Source: Candidatus Zhuqueibacterota bacterium (GTDB taxonomy: Bacteria; Zhuqueibacterota; Zhuqueibacteria; Thermofontimicrobiales; Thermofontimicrobiaceae). From it: a stretch of DNA of 38,497 nt. Positions 7,995-17,685 of the stretch are shown here, piece after piece (positions within the stretch are counted from its first letter, which is position 1; the number at the start of each line of letters is the position of its first letter). The stretch covers positions 1 to 38,497 of the forward strand of contig JADHVV010000018.1 of NCBI GenBank assembly GCA_016783825.1, written 5' to 3'. Below the pieces are notes generated by a model, which saw only the letters and a program-made list of their open reading frames with translations, had not been told where the DNA came from and made no database searches. The translations under genes were made by a program, and so were the position numbers.

Positions 7995-10900
7995 ATGAAC
8001 AAGAACAAATTACAGTGTCTTTTCATCAGTTTGCTGCTCGTTTTGACTTTTTTTTCCAACGGGACTGCAGCCGACATTCTTTCAGGTCGTGTTTACGAAG
8101 GCGACAAAAGCACGGAACCGCCAACATCAAAGGCGCTCTCCGGGGTGACGGTGAAACTCTATGGCTCTAATAATTCGGATAACCTGGGAGCACAAATCGG
8201 CAGCACCACCACAGACAGCCAGGGATGGTACGGACTTACCGCAACAGAGGGATATGAGTATTACACAATTATAGAGACCGACCCCTCTAACTACTATTCT
8301 GTCGGCGCAACATCACCAGGCGGAACCGTGATTAACAACAATAAAATTCGCTTCAGCACCGGGAGTGCGCCCTTATCCGATCAAACACTTACCGGTAATA
8401 AATTCTGGGATAAACCGGATGCGCCGGCAAACAATCCACCGGTTGCCGATGCCAATGGACCTTATACGGGGACAGTTGGGCAATCTATCACACTGGATGG
8501 TTCCGGGAGTACCGATCCTGATGCCGGGGACAGCATTGTGAGTTACAAATGGGACTTAGATCAGGACGGGCAATATGATGACGCCACCGGCGTAACTGTT
8601 CAACATACCTGGAACAGTGTGTACAACGGAATTGTTGGCCTTCGCGTAACAGATTCTTACGGTGAGACAGATACTGATTCTACCAGTGTTTTAATTTCAG
8701 AAGATGAACCTGAGACAGGCACCATTATCGTTGAGAAGCAAACCGAGCCGGATGGCTCGACGGGATACTTTGATTTTAGCGGTGATGTTGCCGGCATCAT
8801 TAAAGACGGTGAACAACTCAGTGTCTCGAATTTACAGCCGGGAACATATACGTCGCAGGAGATTGTGCCGCAAGGCTGGGATTTGATTAGCATCCAGTGT
8901 GACGATAACAACAGCTCCGGCGATGTGAATACTGCAACAGTGACTTTCCGGCTAGAAGCCGGTGAAACGGTAAAAGCTGTTTTTACAAACAAAAAAGAGG
9001 GAGAGGAAGATGCTTTCGATTTTGGCGATGCACCCGATCCCTCGTATCCGACATTGTTGACAAATAATGGTGCGCGTCATCAGATCGATCCGGATGTTTA
9101 CCTGGGTACAAAAATTGATCCGGACACCGATGGTCAGCCGAATTCAGACGCAACCGGTGATGACGACGATGGCAATGATGATGAAGACGGCGTCGTGATC
9201 AAAACATCATTAATAACCGGTTCCAGTGTGAATGTGGAAGTCACAGCATCCACCGGGGGCTATTTAAACGCCTGGGTGGATTTTAATCAAAACGGCAGTT
9301 GGGGGGAAGCAGATGACTATGTGTTTATCGATACACCGCTTAATGCCGGGTTAAACAATCTTACCTTGCATACACCGGGTGATGCCAGTACCGGCACCAC
9401 AATTGCCCGATTTCGTTTCAGCCGCTCCCAGGGTTTGAGTTATGAAGGAGAAGCTGAAGATGGTGAAGTAGAAGATTATTTAGTGGAAATTGATAAAGGC
9501 GGAGATGGTGCATCTGTCGGTGACCGTGTGTGGCATGATTATGATCAGGATGGTCTCCAGGATGCGGGTGAGCCGGGCCTTGATAGTGTGCAGGTAACAT
9601 TGTTTGATCAAAACGGAAACCTTATCACCACCACTTTGACGAATGGTTACGGATTTTACTTATTTTCCAATCTCAATCCCGATAGCTATTTTCTCCGATT
9701 TACTTTGCGGTCTGGTTTCACATTCAGCCCACCGGATCAGGGCGCGGATGATACCATCGATAGCGATGCGCAATTAGGTAATGGTGATACGCCCATCTTT
9801 ACGCTTGTTGCTGGTGATGACATTTCATATATGGATGCCGGGATGTACAAACCAGACGAACCAGGTGAATTAGATTTCGGTGATGCACCTGATAGCCCCG
9901 AAAGTCCGGGCTATCCGACTTTGCTGGCTAACAACGGAGCTCGGCATACTATTAAGCAAGGCTTTCATTTAGGGGCTGGGATTGATGCTGAGCCGAACGG
10001 TCATCCTTCAATGTTGTCCGATGGTGATGATTTGAATCCTTCTGGCGGGATCGATGATGAAGACGGTGTTACAATGTCTCCTTTTATTGCTCCCGGCCAG
10101 GCTGTGCCAATAACAATTATTGCATCAGATACAGGTGTGATAAACGCATGGCTCGATTTTAATGTTAATGGCAGTTGGGCTGATGCCGGTGAACATTTCA
10201 TTGCCGCACAACCGGTGAATCCGGGTGCGAATTCGTTTACGCTCAATGTTCCGGGCGGAGCAACTTTAGGACTGACACATGCTCGTTTCCGTTTCAGTTC
10301 GGTCCGGCCATTGAGCTATGATGGTCTGGCATCGGATGGTGAAGTGGAGGATTACGCGGTTGAAATAACAGAACCTGAAGAAGGATCCATCACAGTGATA
10401 AAGGACGCGACGCCAAAAGACAATACACCGTTTTGGATGTCCTCTAGGTTAGGCGGGGGTTTCGGTTTTTTCTTTTTTCCATTGAGTGATCCCACCAACA
10501 ATTCATTTGTATTCCTCAACCCCAGTGGTATTACTGACATTTCAGAGTCATCGGTTCCCGGATGGACATTGACGGGCATAACGATAACCGGGGACACGGA
10601 TAATGGCTCCACGATTGATCTGGCAAATCGCAATGTTATACCGGATTTCGATCCGGGTGAAAATATTGTCATCACATTTAAAAACAAAAAGATTGGAGAT
10701 GATGATCAATTAGACTTTGGCGATGCGCCCGATCCCACGTACCCGACACTGCTGGCGAATAACGGTGCTCGTCATAAAATCGATCATATATTATTCCTGG
10801 GCAGCGGTATCGATTCTGAACCCGACGGTCAGCCGGCAGCAATGGCAACAGGTGATAATCAGAACCTGCTATTCAGTGGTTTACCCTATCCTCCGGGCGA

Positions 10901-13900
10901 TGAAGATGGCGTATTAATGCCATCAATTATGACTGCTGGTCAATCTGCAACTATTTCAGTCATCTCATCAGCTTCAGGTGTATTGAATGCCTGGCTCGAT
11001 TTCAACATTAACAGCAGTTGGGCAGACGCCGGTGAGCATATCATCGCGGCTCTGCCCGTGGTTGCAGGAGTAAATTTGTTTACAATCAACGTCCCGGCTA
11101 ATGCCCAAACAGGCCAATCGTATGTACGATTCCGTCTGAGTTCGGTGAGAAATATCAGTTATGATGGCCCTGCGCCGGATGGTGAAGTGGAAGATTATGC
11201 TGTTGCCCTTCAGCAGGGAGATGGCGGTAATATCACAATCATCAAAGATGCGACACCGAAAGACGATACACCGTTCCTGATTTCAATATCTTTTGGTGTC
11301 AATGGCGGAGCATCCTATTTTCGCGATCCATCAGCAAATACAACTACTATCACCAGCGGTTCGGTTGGTACTTATAATATTGGTGAAATGGTACCCGCCG
11401 GCTGGACGCTCACAGATATTGTCGTGACAGGTGATAGTGATAATGGTTCGGTAATTAATGTGAGCAACGGAAGCGCTCAAATCGATCTGGACGCGGGTGA
11501 AAACATCACTGTTTTCTTTAAAAACAAAAAGACCGGGGATGATGATCAATACGACTTTGGCGATGCGCCTCCACCCTATCCGACAAAATTGGCAGATAAT
11601 GGAGCTTACCACTTAATTGATCCCAATTTCAAATTCGGCAAGTATATCGATGCTGAAATCGACGGGCTGCCGGATTCTAATGCACAGGGTGATGATAAAG
11701 ACAACCTGGATGATGAAAGCGAAATGAGCTATGTGCCAGGGTTCCTTTATTTTCTCAATAGTAACCTGGAAATACCGGCAAACAGCGCTGCCAAAATTTG
11801 TTTTTGCATCGATTGGGAAAGGGATGACAGCTGGAATAATAATTATTATGACTTCACATTTATAAATCAAGTACCTTTCCCTCTTGTCGTGGATCTTAGC
11901 GCTATGACATTGAATATGACATTGACTCCTGGAATTTATAATGCCCGGTGGCGTTGTTATAAGGATACCAGTATTGTAGCCAGCCCGACAGGTTTTGGCG
12001 GTGTCGGAGAAGTGGAAGATTGTCAGTTTGTGGTAACGGGTGACGAGGTGACTGCCGAGTACGATTATGGTGATGCACCACTGCCATACCCGACCCGGAT
12101 TCAGGGTCCGCCAATAAACAGTTACGGTGGGCGTCATCCAATTGTTCCCGGAATTCATCTCGGTCAGACTGTGGATACTGAGGTAGATGGTCAGCCAAAT
12201 CCGAATGCTTTAGGCGATGACAACGATGGTAATGATGATGAAGATGGCGTCTTTTTCATTACACCTTTCTTTCCCGGTCAACCGGTAAGTCTTGAAGTTG
12301 TTGCATCTGTTGCCGGCTATTTGAACGGATATATCGATTTAAACCAAAATAAAGATTGGACTGATCCAAATGAACAGGTGCTTTTTGAAGAACCATTAGT
12401 TGCTGGCGTAAACAACCTGACCTTTACTTTACCTGCCAATGCAAAACCAGGAGATACTTTTGCACGTTTCCGTTTTTCAACAGATAAGCTGTACATATCC
12501 CTTCCGCAGCAAAATGTCTTTTTGGCAAGAGATGGTGAAGTGGAAGATTATGAAATATTCATCGAAGAAGGCGGCGGAGAAGGCCCGCCAATTAAATGGA
12601 TGCAGATTCCTTTGTTGAACGGAGATCCGGACATGCCGTACACACCGTATTTTATGGGCTGGAATGAACAATCGGTGTTCGGAGAGACGCTCGTTGCCGA
12701 TGACTGGTTCTGTAAATCACCACGACCGGTGACAGAGATTCACTGGTGGGGTTCTTATGCGGATTGGGACAGCGCATTTGTACCGCCGGTTGCACCACAT
12801 GCTTTCCACATCGGCATCTGGACCGATGTACCAGCTGGTGAAGATAGGGATTGGAGCCATCCCGGTGTGATGGTTATGGAATGGGGTGTCCCACGGGAAT
12901 TGCTGCACGAACGGGTGGTTGGTGATAATTTTCACCCGGAATATATGACACTCCCCGATACTTGCTTTCAATATGATTACTTTATTCCGGAATCCGAATG
13001 GTTTTATCAGGAAGGCGATTCCACAATTTACTGGTTGAGTATTGCTGCGTTGTACGAAGAAAAACCCGATTCTTTTGTCTGGGGCTGGAAAACGCGCGAG
13101 CACTTCTTTCACGACGATGCTGTGCGAATTTTCGAACCAAAGCATCCGACAGTCGGCGATTTCGCTGTCGAAACTGAGCCGGTAAAACATATGTGGGACA
13201 TGGCTTTCGTGCTGGGTACCATTGAATATTTCCTGGAGTTCGATTTTGGTGATGCGCCGGCTGAACGCTATCCTACATTTTTTGAGCAGAATGGCGCCTT
13301 GCACATAATCGATCCGGAAGTCCATCTTGGCGAACGCATCGATGCAGAACCGGACGGTCAGCCCGATCACACTTGCACCGGCGATGATTTGGATGGCGTC
13401 AATGATGATGACGGCGTAATTTTCACCGCTCCAACCGGTACTGATCAGGCTACTTATGTTGAAATATTAGCATCACGTCCCGGTTATCTCAACGCCTGGA
13501 TGGATTTCAATAACAACGGCAGTTGGGCTGATTCCGAAGAGCAGATTTTCCGTGATGAGTTGATTCCCGGAGGTCAATCCATTTTAATGGTTCCGCTACC
13601 GGAAAACATCGCAGAGCCACCGATTTTCAGCCGTTTCCGCTTCAGCACCGAACCTGGGCTGTCATTCGTTGGTATCGCTATCGACGGTGAAGTGGAAGAT
13701 TATTATGCCAACATTATAATCGATGACGTGGCTGCCCCGGGCGACGAGGCTGAGATACCAACGTCGTATAAATTGTACCAGAACTATCCCAATCCGTTTA
13801 ATCCCAGTACTGAAATTCGCTACGAGATTCCAGAGCAGGTGTTTGTCCGGTTAGTTTTATACAATCTATCTGGGCAGGAAATTGCCATTCTGGTGAGTGA

Positions 13901-14039
13901 GCAAAAATCTCCCGGCAGTTATATTGCCAGGTGGAACGGACAAAATAAGCAGTCCAAAAAGGTAGCCGCCGGCATATACCTGTATCGACTCGAAGCCGGC
14001 AATTTCAATGGAACCGGAAAGCTATTGCTCTTGAGATAA
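7995..14039 (+). CDS. Giant secreted T9SS protein with six GEVED modules, PKD and SdrD-B-like domains
   Basis: 2014 residues. Signal peptide at about 1-26 (ends NGTAA). An SdrD-like prealbumin fold lies at about 30-140 and a PKD domain at about 147-235 (GPYTG...GSGSTDPD...YKWDLDQDG). Six GEVED modules start with (F/L/Y)D(F/Y)GDAP and end in GEVED(Y/C): about 342-500, 626-790, 905-1071, 1185-1349, 1355-1524 and 1749-1907. An SdrD-B domain sits at about 506-617 (VGDRVWHDYDQDGLQD). Three SpaA-like beta domains precede modules 1, 3 and 4 (two of them with VIKDATPKD). Residues about 1532-1746 carry a W-rich segment (VADDWFC...EIHWWGSY...HIGIWTD) like one seen in planctomycete surface proteins. The T9SS sorting domain is about 1920-2014. 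Many Asp-rich loops suggest Ca2+ binding. It is likely a surface adhesin or structural protein; no enzyme motif is seen. Confidence 0.9.
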   Translation: MNKNKLQCLFISLLLVLTFFSNGTAADILSGRVYEGDKSTEPPTSKALSGVTVKLYGSNNSDNLGAQIGSTTTDSQGWYGLTATEGYEYYTIIETDPSNYYSVGATSPGGTVINNNKIRFSTGSAPLSDQTLTGNKFWDKPDAPANNPPVADANGPYTGTVGQSITLDGSGSTDPDAGDSIVSYKWDLDQDGQYDDATGVTVQHTWNSVYNGIVGLRVTDSYGETDTDSTSVLISEDEPETGTIIVEKQTEPDGSTGYFDFSGDVAGIIKDGEQLSVSNLQPGTYTSQEIVPQGWDLISIQCDDNNSSGDVNTATVTFRLEAGETVKAVFTNKKEGEEDAFDFGDAPDPSYPTLLTNNGARHQIDPDVYLGTKIDPDTDGQPNSDATGDDDDGNDDEDGVVIKTSLITGSSVNVEVTASTGGYLNAWVDFNQNGSWGEADDYVFIDTPLNAGLNNLTLHTPGDASTGTTIARFRFSRSQGLSYEGEAEDGEVEDYLVEIDKGGDGASVGDRVWHDYDQDGLQDAGEPGLDSVQVTLFDQNGNLITTTLTNGYGFYLFSNLNPDSYFLRFTLRSGFTFSPPDQGADDTIDSDAQLGNGDTPIFTLVAGDDISYMDAGMYKPDEPGELDFGDAPDSPESPGYPTLLANNGARHTIKQGFHLGAGIDAEPNGHPSMLSDGDDLNPSGGIDDEDGVTMSPFIAPGQAVPITIIASDTGVINAWLDFNVNGSWADAGEHFIAAQPVNPGANSFTLNVPGGATLGLTHARFRFSSVRPLSYDGLASDGEVEDYAVEITEPEEGSITVIKDATPKDNTPFWMSSRLGGGFGFFFFPLSDPTNNSFVFLNPSGITDISESSVPGWTLTGITITGDTDNGSTIDLANRNVIPDFDPGENIVITFKNKKIGDDDQLDFGDAPDPTYPTLLANNGARHKIDHILFLGSGIDSEPDGQPAAMATGDNQNLLFSGLPYPPGDEDGVLMPSIMTAGQSATISVISSASGVLNAWLDFNINSSWADAGEHIIAALPVVAGVNLFTINVPANAQTGQSYVRFRLSSVRNISYDGPAPDGEVEDYAVALQQGDGGNITIIKDATPKDDTPFLISISFGVNGGASYFRDPSANTTTITSGSVGTYNIGEMVPAGWTLTDIVVTGDSDNGSVINVSNGSAQIDLDAGENITVFFKNKKTGDDDQYDFGDAPPPYPTKLADNGAYHLIDPNFKFGKYIDAEIDGLPDSNAQGDDKDNLDDESEMSYVPGFLYFLNSNLEIPANSAAKICFCIDWERDDSWNNNYYDFTFINQVPFPLVVDLSAMTLNMTLTPGIYNARWRCYKDTSIVASPTGFGGVGEVEDCQFVVTGDEVTAEYDYGDAPLPYPTRIQGPPINSYGGRHPIVPGIHLGQTVDTEVDGQPNPNALGDDNDGNDDEDGVFFITPFFPGQPVSLEVVASVAGYLNGYIDLNQNKDWTDPNEQVLFEEPLVAGVNNLTFTLPANAKPGDTFARFRFSTDKLYISLPQQNVFLARDGEVEDYEIFIEEGGGEGPPIKWMQIPLLNGDPDMPYTPYFMGWNEQSVFGETLVADDWFCKSPRPVTEIHWWGSYADWDSAFVPPVAPHAFHIGIWTDVPAGEDRDWSHPGVMVMEWGVPRELLHERVVGDNFHPEYMTLPDTCFQYDYFIPESEWFYQEGDSTIYWLSIAALYEEKPDSFVWGWKTREHFFHDDAVRIFEPKHPTVGDFAVETEPVKHMWDMAFVLGTIEYFLEFDFGDAPAERYPTFFEQNGALHIIDPEVHLGERIDAEPDGQPDHTCTGDDLDGVNDDDGVIFTAPTGTDQATYVEILASRPGYLNAWMDFNNNGSWADSEEQIFRDELIPGGQSILMVPLPENIAEPPIFSRFRFSTEPGLSFVGIAIDGEVEDYYANIIIDDVAAPGDEAEIPTSYKLYQNYPNPFNPSTEIRYEIPEQVFVRLVLYNLSGQEIAILVSEQKSPGSYIARWNGQNKQSKKVAAGIYLYRLEAGNFNGTGKLLLLR

Positions 14040-14082
14040 AAATAAAATCAGAAGTTACTTTTATTAAAAAACGGAGAAAATC

Positions 14083-14201
14083 ATGAAAGCAAAATTATCA
14101 GTTATTTTGGTGGTTGCAGTTTTATTGCCTGCGGAATCTATTTGTACAAACTTGAAGCAGGCGATTTTTTCCGGACTAAAAAGATGAGCCTGCTTCGATG
14201 A
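14083..14201 (+). pseudogene. Collapsed T9SS cargo gene: signal-peptide start joined to sorting-domain end
   Basis: A good ribosome site (ACGGAGAAAA) and ATG at 14083 begin a typical signal peptide (MKAKLSVILVVAVLLPA). The sequence then runs at 14133 straight into DNA coding, in another frame, GIYLYKLEAGDFFRTKKMSLLR and a stop at 14199-14201, the exact end of a sorting domain. The ATG frame itself stops at 14185-14187. The whole body of the gene and most of the sorting domain are missing. Positions 14133-14186 match the sorting domain at 7436-7489 in about 50 of 54 bases. The simplest reading is an internal deletion of a former cargo gene. Confidence 0.8.
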
Positions 14202-14293
14202 TTTTTAATTTCTAATATTTTAACTCTGCATGTGTATGTTATCCAGTTAGCTTTGAAGAACTCTGTTTTATGCTTTTGCGATGTAATTCAAAG

Positions 14294-14377
14294 AAGGAAT
14301 TAAGGCGTTAGCCTTTTATTTTTCTCATCAACCAATAAAATCCTAACGCACCCTACGGGCACAGGGATTAATTCCTT
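14294..14377. terminator. Two-part inverted repeat downstream of the cargo block
   Basis: AAGGAATTAA (14294-14303) pairs with TTAATTCCTT (14368-14377), and inside it GCGTTAG (14305-14311) pairs with CTAACGC (14343-14349). A T run follows the right arm. It lies between the plus-strand cargo block and the convergent tonB, so it may terminate one or both, though it could also be a mobile repeat. Confidence 0.5.
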
Positions 14378-14419
14378 TTTAGGAGATAAATGGATAGCCG
14401 TACAGGATGTGTTATAAAT

Positions 14420-15195
14420 TCACTTCAACAAATACCTAAAAGCAATCACCCCTCTTTCCACTCGCTGTTCTTCATGGGAAGGTAATGCGTTGAACCTCCA
14501 CTGTCGTAATGCAGCAATGGTAATTTTTCCAATTGTGCGTCAGCTTTAATTTGGGGGATCATTTCTCCGATGCGTCCATTTGGCAGCACGGTGAAGCTGA
14601 TTTTTACGATGGCTTGTTTTTGCAGGTTTGGCGGATAGTCCGGGATAACTTTATAGGCAACTGTTCGATTTGCTGCCTGTCCTTCAATTTTAAAAGGTGT
14701 TTGGTTCCCGGTTCCTGTTATGTTGGTCGGTGTAGTGGATGGTAGGATTTTATCGTCGGGTGAAAGTCCGTCATCGATTTGGGCGGTTTCTTTTTCGTCA
14801 AAAACTTTGTCTGTTAGATATTCGTCGGCAAACGATTCTTCCTTTTCAAAATTATTCGGGAGAGGCACAATATCATTTTCAGCGCTGGTCAATTTATCAG
14901 GTTGGTTTGTGACTTTTAATGGATCGACTTCATCTTCAAGCATCTGCCGCAGCGGTAATTTTATGGTTTCGGAAGGGATTTCTTCTCTACTCTCCGATTG
15001 GATTGGTTGACTTTTAAAGGGAGTATCTGTTGTGCGCGCCGGCGCCGGTCTTCCACTGGCAAAGGCTATCTCCGTAAAGTCGGATATTTTGTAATCAAAT
15101 CCTACCTGAATGAAAAAGAATACCAGCAATAAAAGGGCCTGAAAAACTACCGAAATAATAATGGCTGTATGTTTGGTTTTACTATCAGCAAACAC
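14420..15195 (-). pseudogene. tonB: TonB-family energy transducer with a 3' frameshift
   Basis: The frame from GTG 15195 has a short cytoplasmic head, one TM segment (about residues 9-29), a long Pro/Glu/Asp/Thr periplasmic linker and the start of a TonB C-terminal domain (PDYPPNLQKQAIVKISFTV, then PNGRIGEMIPQIKADAQLEKL). It then loses the family pattern and stops at 14446. One frame over, the DNA reads IAALRQWRFNALP...EEQRVERGVIAFRYLLK and stops at 14420-14422, which is the canonical TonB ending. One missing base near 14519-14520 explains both. TonB couples inner-membrane ExbB/D energy to outer-membrane receptors, so the truncated form would be inactive. It lies 14 bases downstream of the CotH gene with AAGGAAAGG before the GTG, so the two are probably co-transcribed. 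An assembly error is possible. Confidence 0.82.
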
Positions 15196-15209
15196 AATTT
15201 ATCCTTTCC

Positions 15210-17576
15210 TTATTTTATCACGATACATTTTTTAACATTGCTAAATCTATCAGTTTCAATTTTGAAAAAATACACACCCGAATTAACATTTTTAGCATTC
15301 CATTGAACAGAATGAAATCCTGCATCCTTTTGGATTTCAACTATTGTGTTAATTAATTGTCCGGCAATGTTGTAAACAGATAAATTAACTTTGGCAGATT
15401 TGGGTAATTGAAAACGAATAGTTGTGACTGCATTAAACGGGTTGGGATAGTTTTGGAACAGTTGGAATTTTTGCGGCATATTTTGATTTTCTGTAATGCC
15501 TGTGGATGAATTTGAATATCCCGGCGTTGGTTCAGAAAAATATTGCCAGGAGTTTTTTCCGTCGGGATTTCTGCCATAAGAAATATCTGCTGTTTGGGCG
15601 GTAAACGAGAGCGAATCAATTATTGTAAAACCATCGCTGGCAACCAAAGCGATAAACTCTCCGTCAGCATCGAGTTTAAAACTGGTGTGAATCCCCGGTT
15701 GGTTCAAATCATTATCGCACCAGACAAGCAAGTATCCGTTAGCAGCAATGGCTACACCGCCAAAGGGAAATTGGTATTTGGTTAGATTGTTTGGATTATC
15801 CGTCAGGTACATTCCGCTTAAGAAAATATCCCCTGATGTTGGATTGTACAATTCTAACCAGTCATCATATTCGCCGGAAGCATCGGTGTTCGTTTCATCA
15901 TTTTTAGCCAAAAACTCATTGATAACAACATCCACATTTGTTGGTGCTGCTGCTGTATTAATTTTTATTGGATAAGTTCTCGGATAAAGCTGGACTTGAC
16001 CATCAATGTCTTTGGCAATTATGTTGAATAAGCCAAATTCCCCGGCAGCTAATGGGGGAATTGTTCCAATCCAGCGATCCGATTCCTCTACTATTTTTGT
16101 ACTTGGTACCGGCTGAAAAAACATCGGGTAAATTTCGCCATAGCCGGAACCGCTTTTTTGAAAATGAATGGAAACATCAGTTAGTCCAATAAAACTAAAA
16201 GCTGAAACCTTCACGCGAATGCTGTCCCCTGCTTGCGGGATTTTAGGACTCCAGTCGAGAAAATAAATATTTGGTTTTGCGTCTCGCCAGGTTATTTGAT
16301 TTTTCAACGAACTGATTCTTTTTTTCACAAATCCTCTTATTCCGTGCTTCACATGTTGATTGGAATAATTCTCCGAAAAGTAGGAATCGTGAAAGTCAGC
16401 CATGGTAAAGCCATAATCCAGAGTACGAAATTCATCTGTTTCTGCCCATGGCGCTATCAATTGTTTTAAAAAATACAACCGAGTATCCCACAGTGAAAAA
16501 CCATAAATCTCCTCCATAAAAAATTCTAAAAAATGGCTGTAAAGATTTCGGTACTGGGGATTTGCCATTATTCGTTCAGCGAGTGGGCGGGGACCTTTTT
16601 CGTTTCCTTGTACCTGTTCGAAATTCGCGAACGAGTATGGATTCACCGATGTCCAGTCCACATTGAACCAGTCAATACCAAACGAGTTATCGTAGTCATA
16701 CGGAATCCAATGAAATTTTTTTGAAGACGGTTCGTAATAAATATAATAATTATTCATCAGGAACCAGTAATCATCCCAACTGCCAGTAAGAATGTTCATG
16801 GCAAAATATTTTAATACTTCAGGAACAAACAAGACCTGTTCCAGGGAATCGGCAAAAAGATTATCCGATGTGTTGTTGATGATATCTATTAATCTAACTA
16901 ACGGACTGAAATCGTATTCATCTTTATTGGTTTTTAATTCATAAGGTCGCTCTTCATTAAAGTAGGGGAAATAAGCCTGAGGATTTTCTCCGCGGTAGGT
17001 AAGATCAGCCGGGTAGAGACACTTCCAAAGATTGCCGCTGTCGTCTGCAAAATTATTTTGAATGAATTCGTCATCGATGTGCTCGACTGAAATGTATAAG
17101 CCGGCATAAACACCATTGATATAAACTGCGGTGTGGGCTGCCCGGCTGGCAGTTAATCCAATTTCACCGAAGAAATCCCAACATAGCTTACTACGAATGA
17201 TCGAGGGATCATTGTGTTCGCCATTTAAATTCAATTTGTCAACACCATAGAATTGGCGTCCCGGGACAAAGGTGTTAAATGACAACTTAAACGATTTCTT
17301 TTGTGAATTTCGGGATGTATTGCCGCGCAGCCGAAATCCGACAGAATCAATCGTTTCATCAATCCAGGCATTCTTGAAGTGAACCGTAGCAAAAAACATG
17401 GAGTCACTTTCGACGTTATTGTACATCCATACTATCGCACTCTGGTCAACTGAAATTTCCACTACTGCTACCTGGGAATCATCGTAAAGTTTCCAGGTGT
17501 CAGATGCTGCTAAAATAATTGGATCAGATGAAACAAATAAAACTATCAAAAACAGAAAATAAATTTTTTTAAACAT
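15210..17576 (-). CDS. CotH-kinase family / lamin-tail T9SS surface protein
   Basis: 788 residues. Signal peptide at about 1-24. A CotH domain spans about 35-430, with VGFRLRGNTSR followed by KKSFKLSF, then LNLNGEHNDPSIIRSKL, the AGLYISVEHID element and the acidic WIPYDYDNSFGIDWF near residue 295. CotH proteins are atypical protein kinases first known from spore coats; here the role would be extracellular. A beta-sandwich linker precedes a lamin-tail domain at about 549-690 (VVINEFLAKN...YDDWLELYNP...LSGMYLTD). Residues about 697-788 form the T9SS sorting domain (NYPNPFNAVTTI...KKCIVIK). It is the first gene of a likely two-gene unit with tonB. The CotH match is clear; kinase activity and substrate are inference. 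Confidence 0.9.
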   Translation of the reverse strand: MFKKIYFLFLIVLFVSSDPIILAASDTWKLYDDSQVAVVEISVDQSAIVWMYNNVESDSMFFATVHFKNAWIDETIDSVGFRLRGNTSRNSQKKSFKLSFNTFVPGRQFYGVDKLNLNGEHNDPSIIRSKLCWDFFGEIGLTASRAAHTAVYINGVYAGLYISVEHIDDEFIQNNFADDSGNLWKCLYPADLTYRGENPQAYFPYFNEERPYELKTNKDEYDFSPLVRLIDIINNTSDNLFADSLEQVLFVPEVLKYFAMNILTGSWDDYWFLMNNYYIYYEPSSKKFHWIPYDYDNSFGIDWFNVDWTSVNPYSFANFEQVQGNEKGPRPLAERIMANPQYRNLYSHFLEFFMEEIYGFSLWDTRLYFLKQLIAPWAETDEFRTLDYGFTMADFHDSYFSENYSNQHVKHGIRGFVKKRISSLKNQITWRDAKPNIYFLDWSPKIPQAGDSIRVKVSAFSFIGLTDVSIHFQKSGSGYGEIYPMFFQPVPSTKIVEESDRWIGTIPPLAAGEFGLFNIIAKDIDGQVQLYPRTYPIKINTAAAPTNVDVVINEFLAKNDETNTDASGEYDDWLELYNPTSGDIFLSGMYLTDNPNNLTKYQFPFGGVAIAANGYLLVWCDNDLNQPGIHTSFKLDADGEFIALVASDGFTIIDSLSFTAQTADISYGRNPDGKNSWQYFSEPTPGYSNSSTGITENQNMPQKFQLFQNYPNPFNAVTTIRFQLPKSAKVNLSVYNIAGQLINTIVEIQKDAGFHSVQWNAKNVNSGVYFFKIETDRFSNVKKCIVIK

Positions 17577-17615
17577 GAAAAATTCCTAATTGCTCATTAA
17601 TTTGTTAAAATTAAA

Positions 17616-17637
17616 AAGCAGGTTAAAAAACCTGCTT
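17616..17637 (-). terminator. Perfect hairpin upstream of the CotH gene
   Basis: AAGCAGGTT (17616-17624) and AACCTGCTT (17629-17637) enclose an AAAA loop. On the minus strand the stem is followed by TTTTTAATTTTAAC, which fits an intrinsic terminator for transcription arriving from the synthetase gene. It separates that gene from the CotH-tonB unit. Confidence 0.65.
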
Positions 17638-17685
17638 CGATTTGTAAATCAAACATCAAATAGTATTTTTATTGTAATTTCACTT

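Noticed and set aside
11613-12158. 181-residue open frame on the minus strand
   Set aside because: Antisense shadow of GEVED modules four and five with biased composition.
12717-13370. 217-residue open frame on the minus strand
   Set aside because: It lies wholly opposite the GEVED gene, has no ribosome site and no domain; the plus frame has clear homology.
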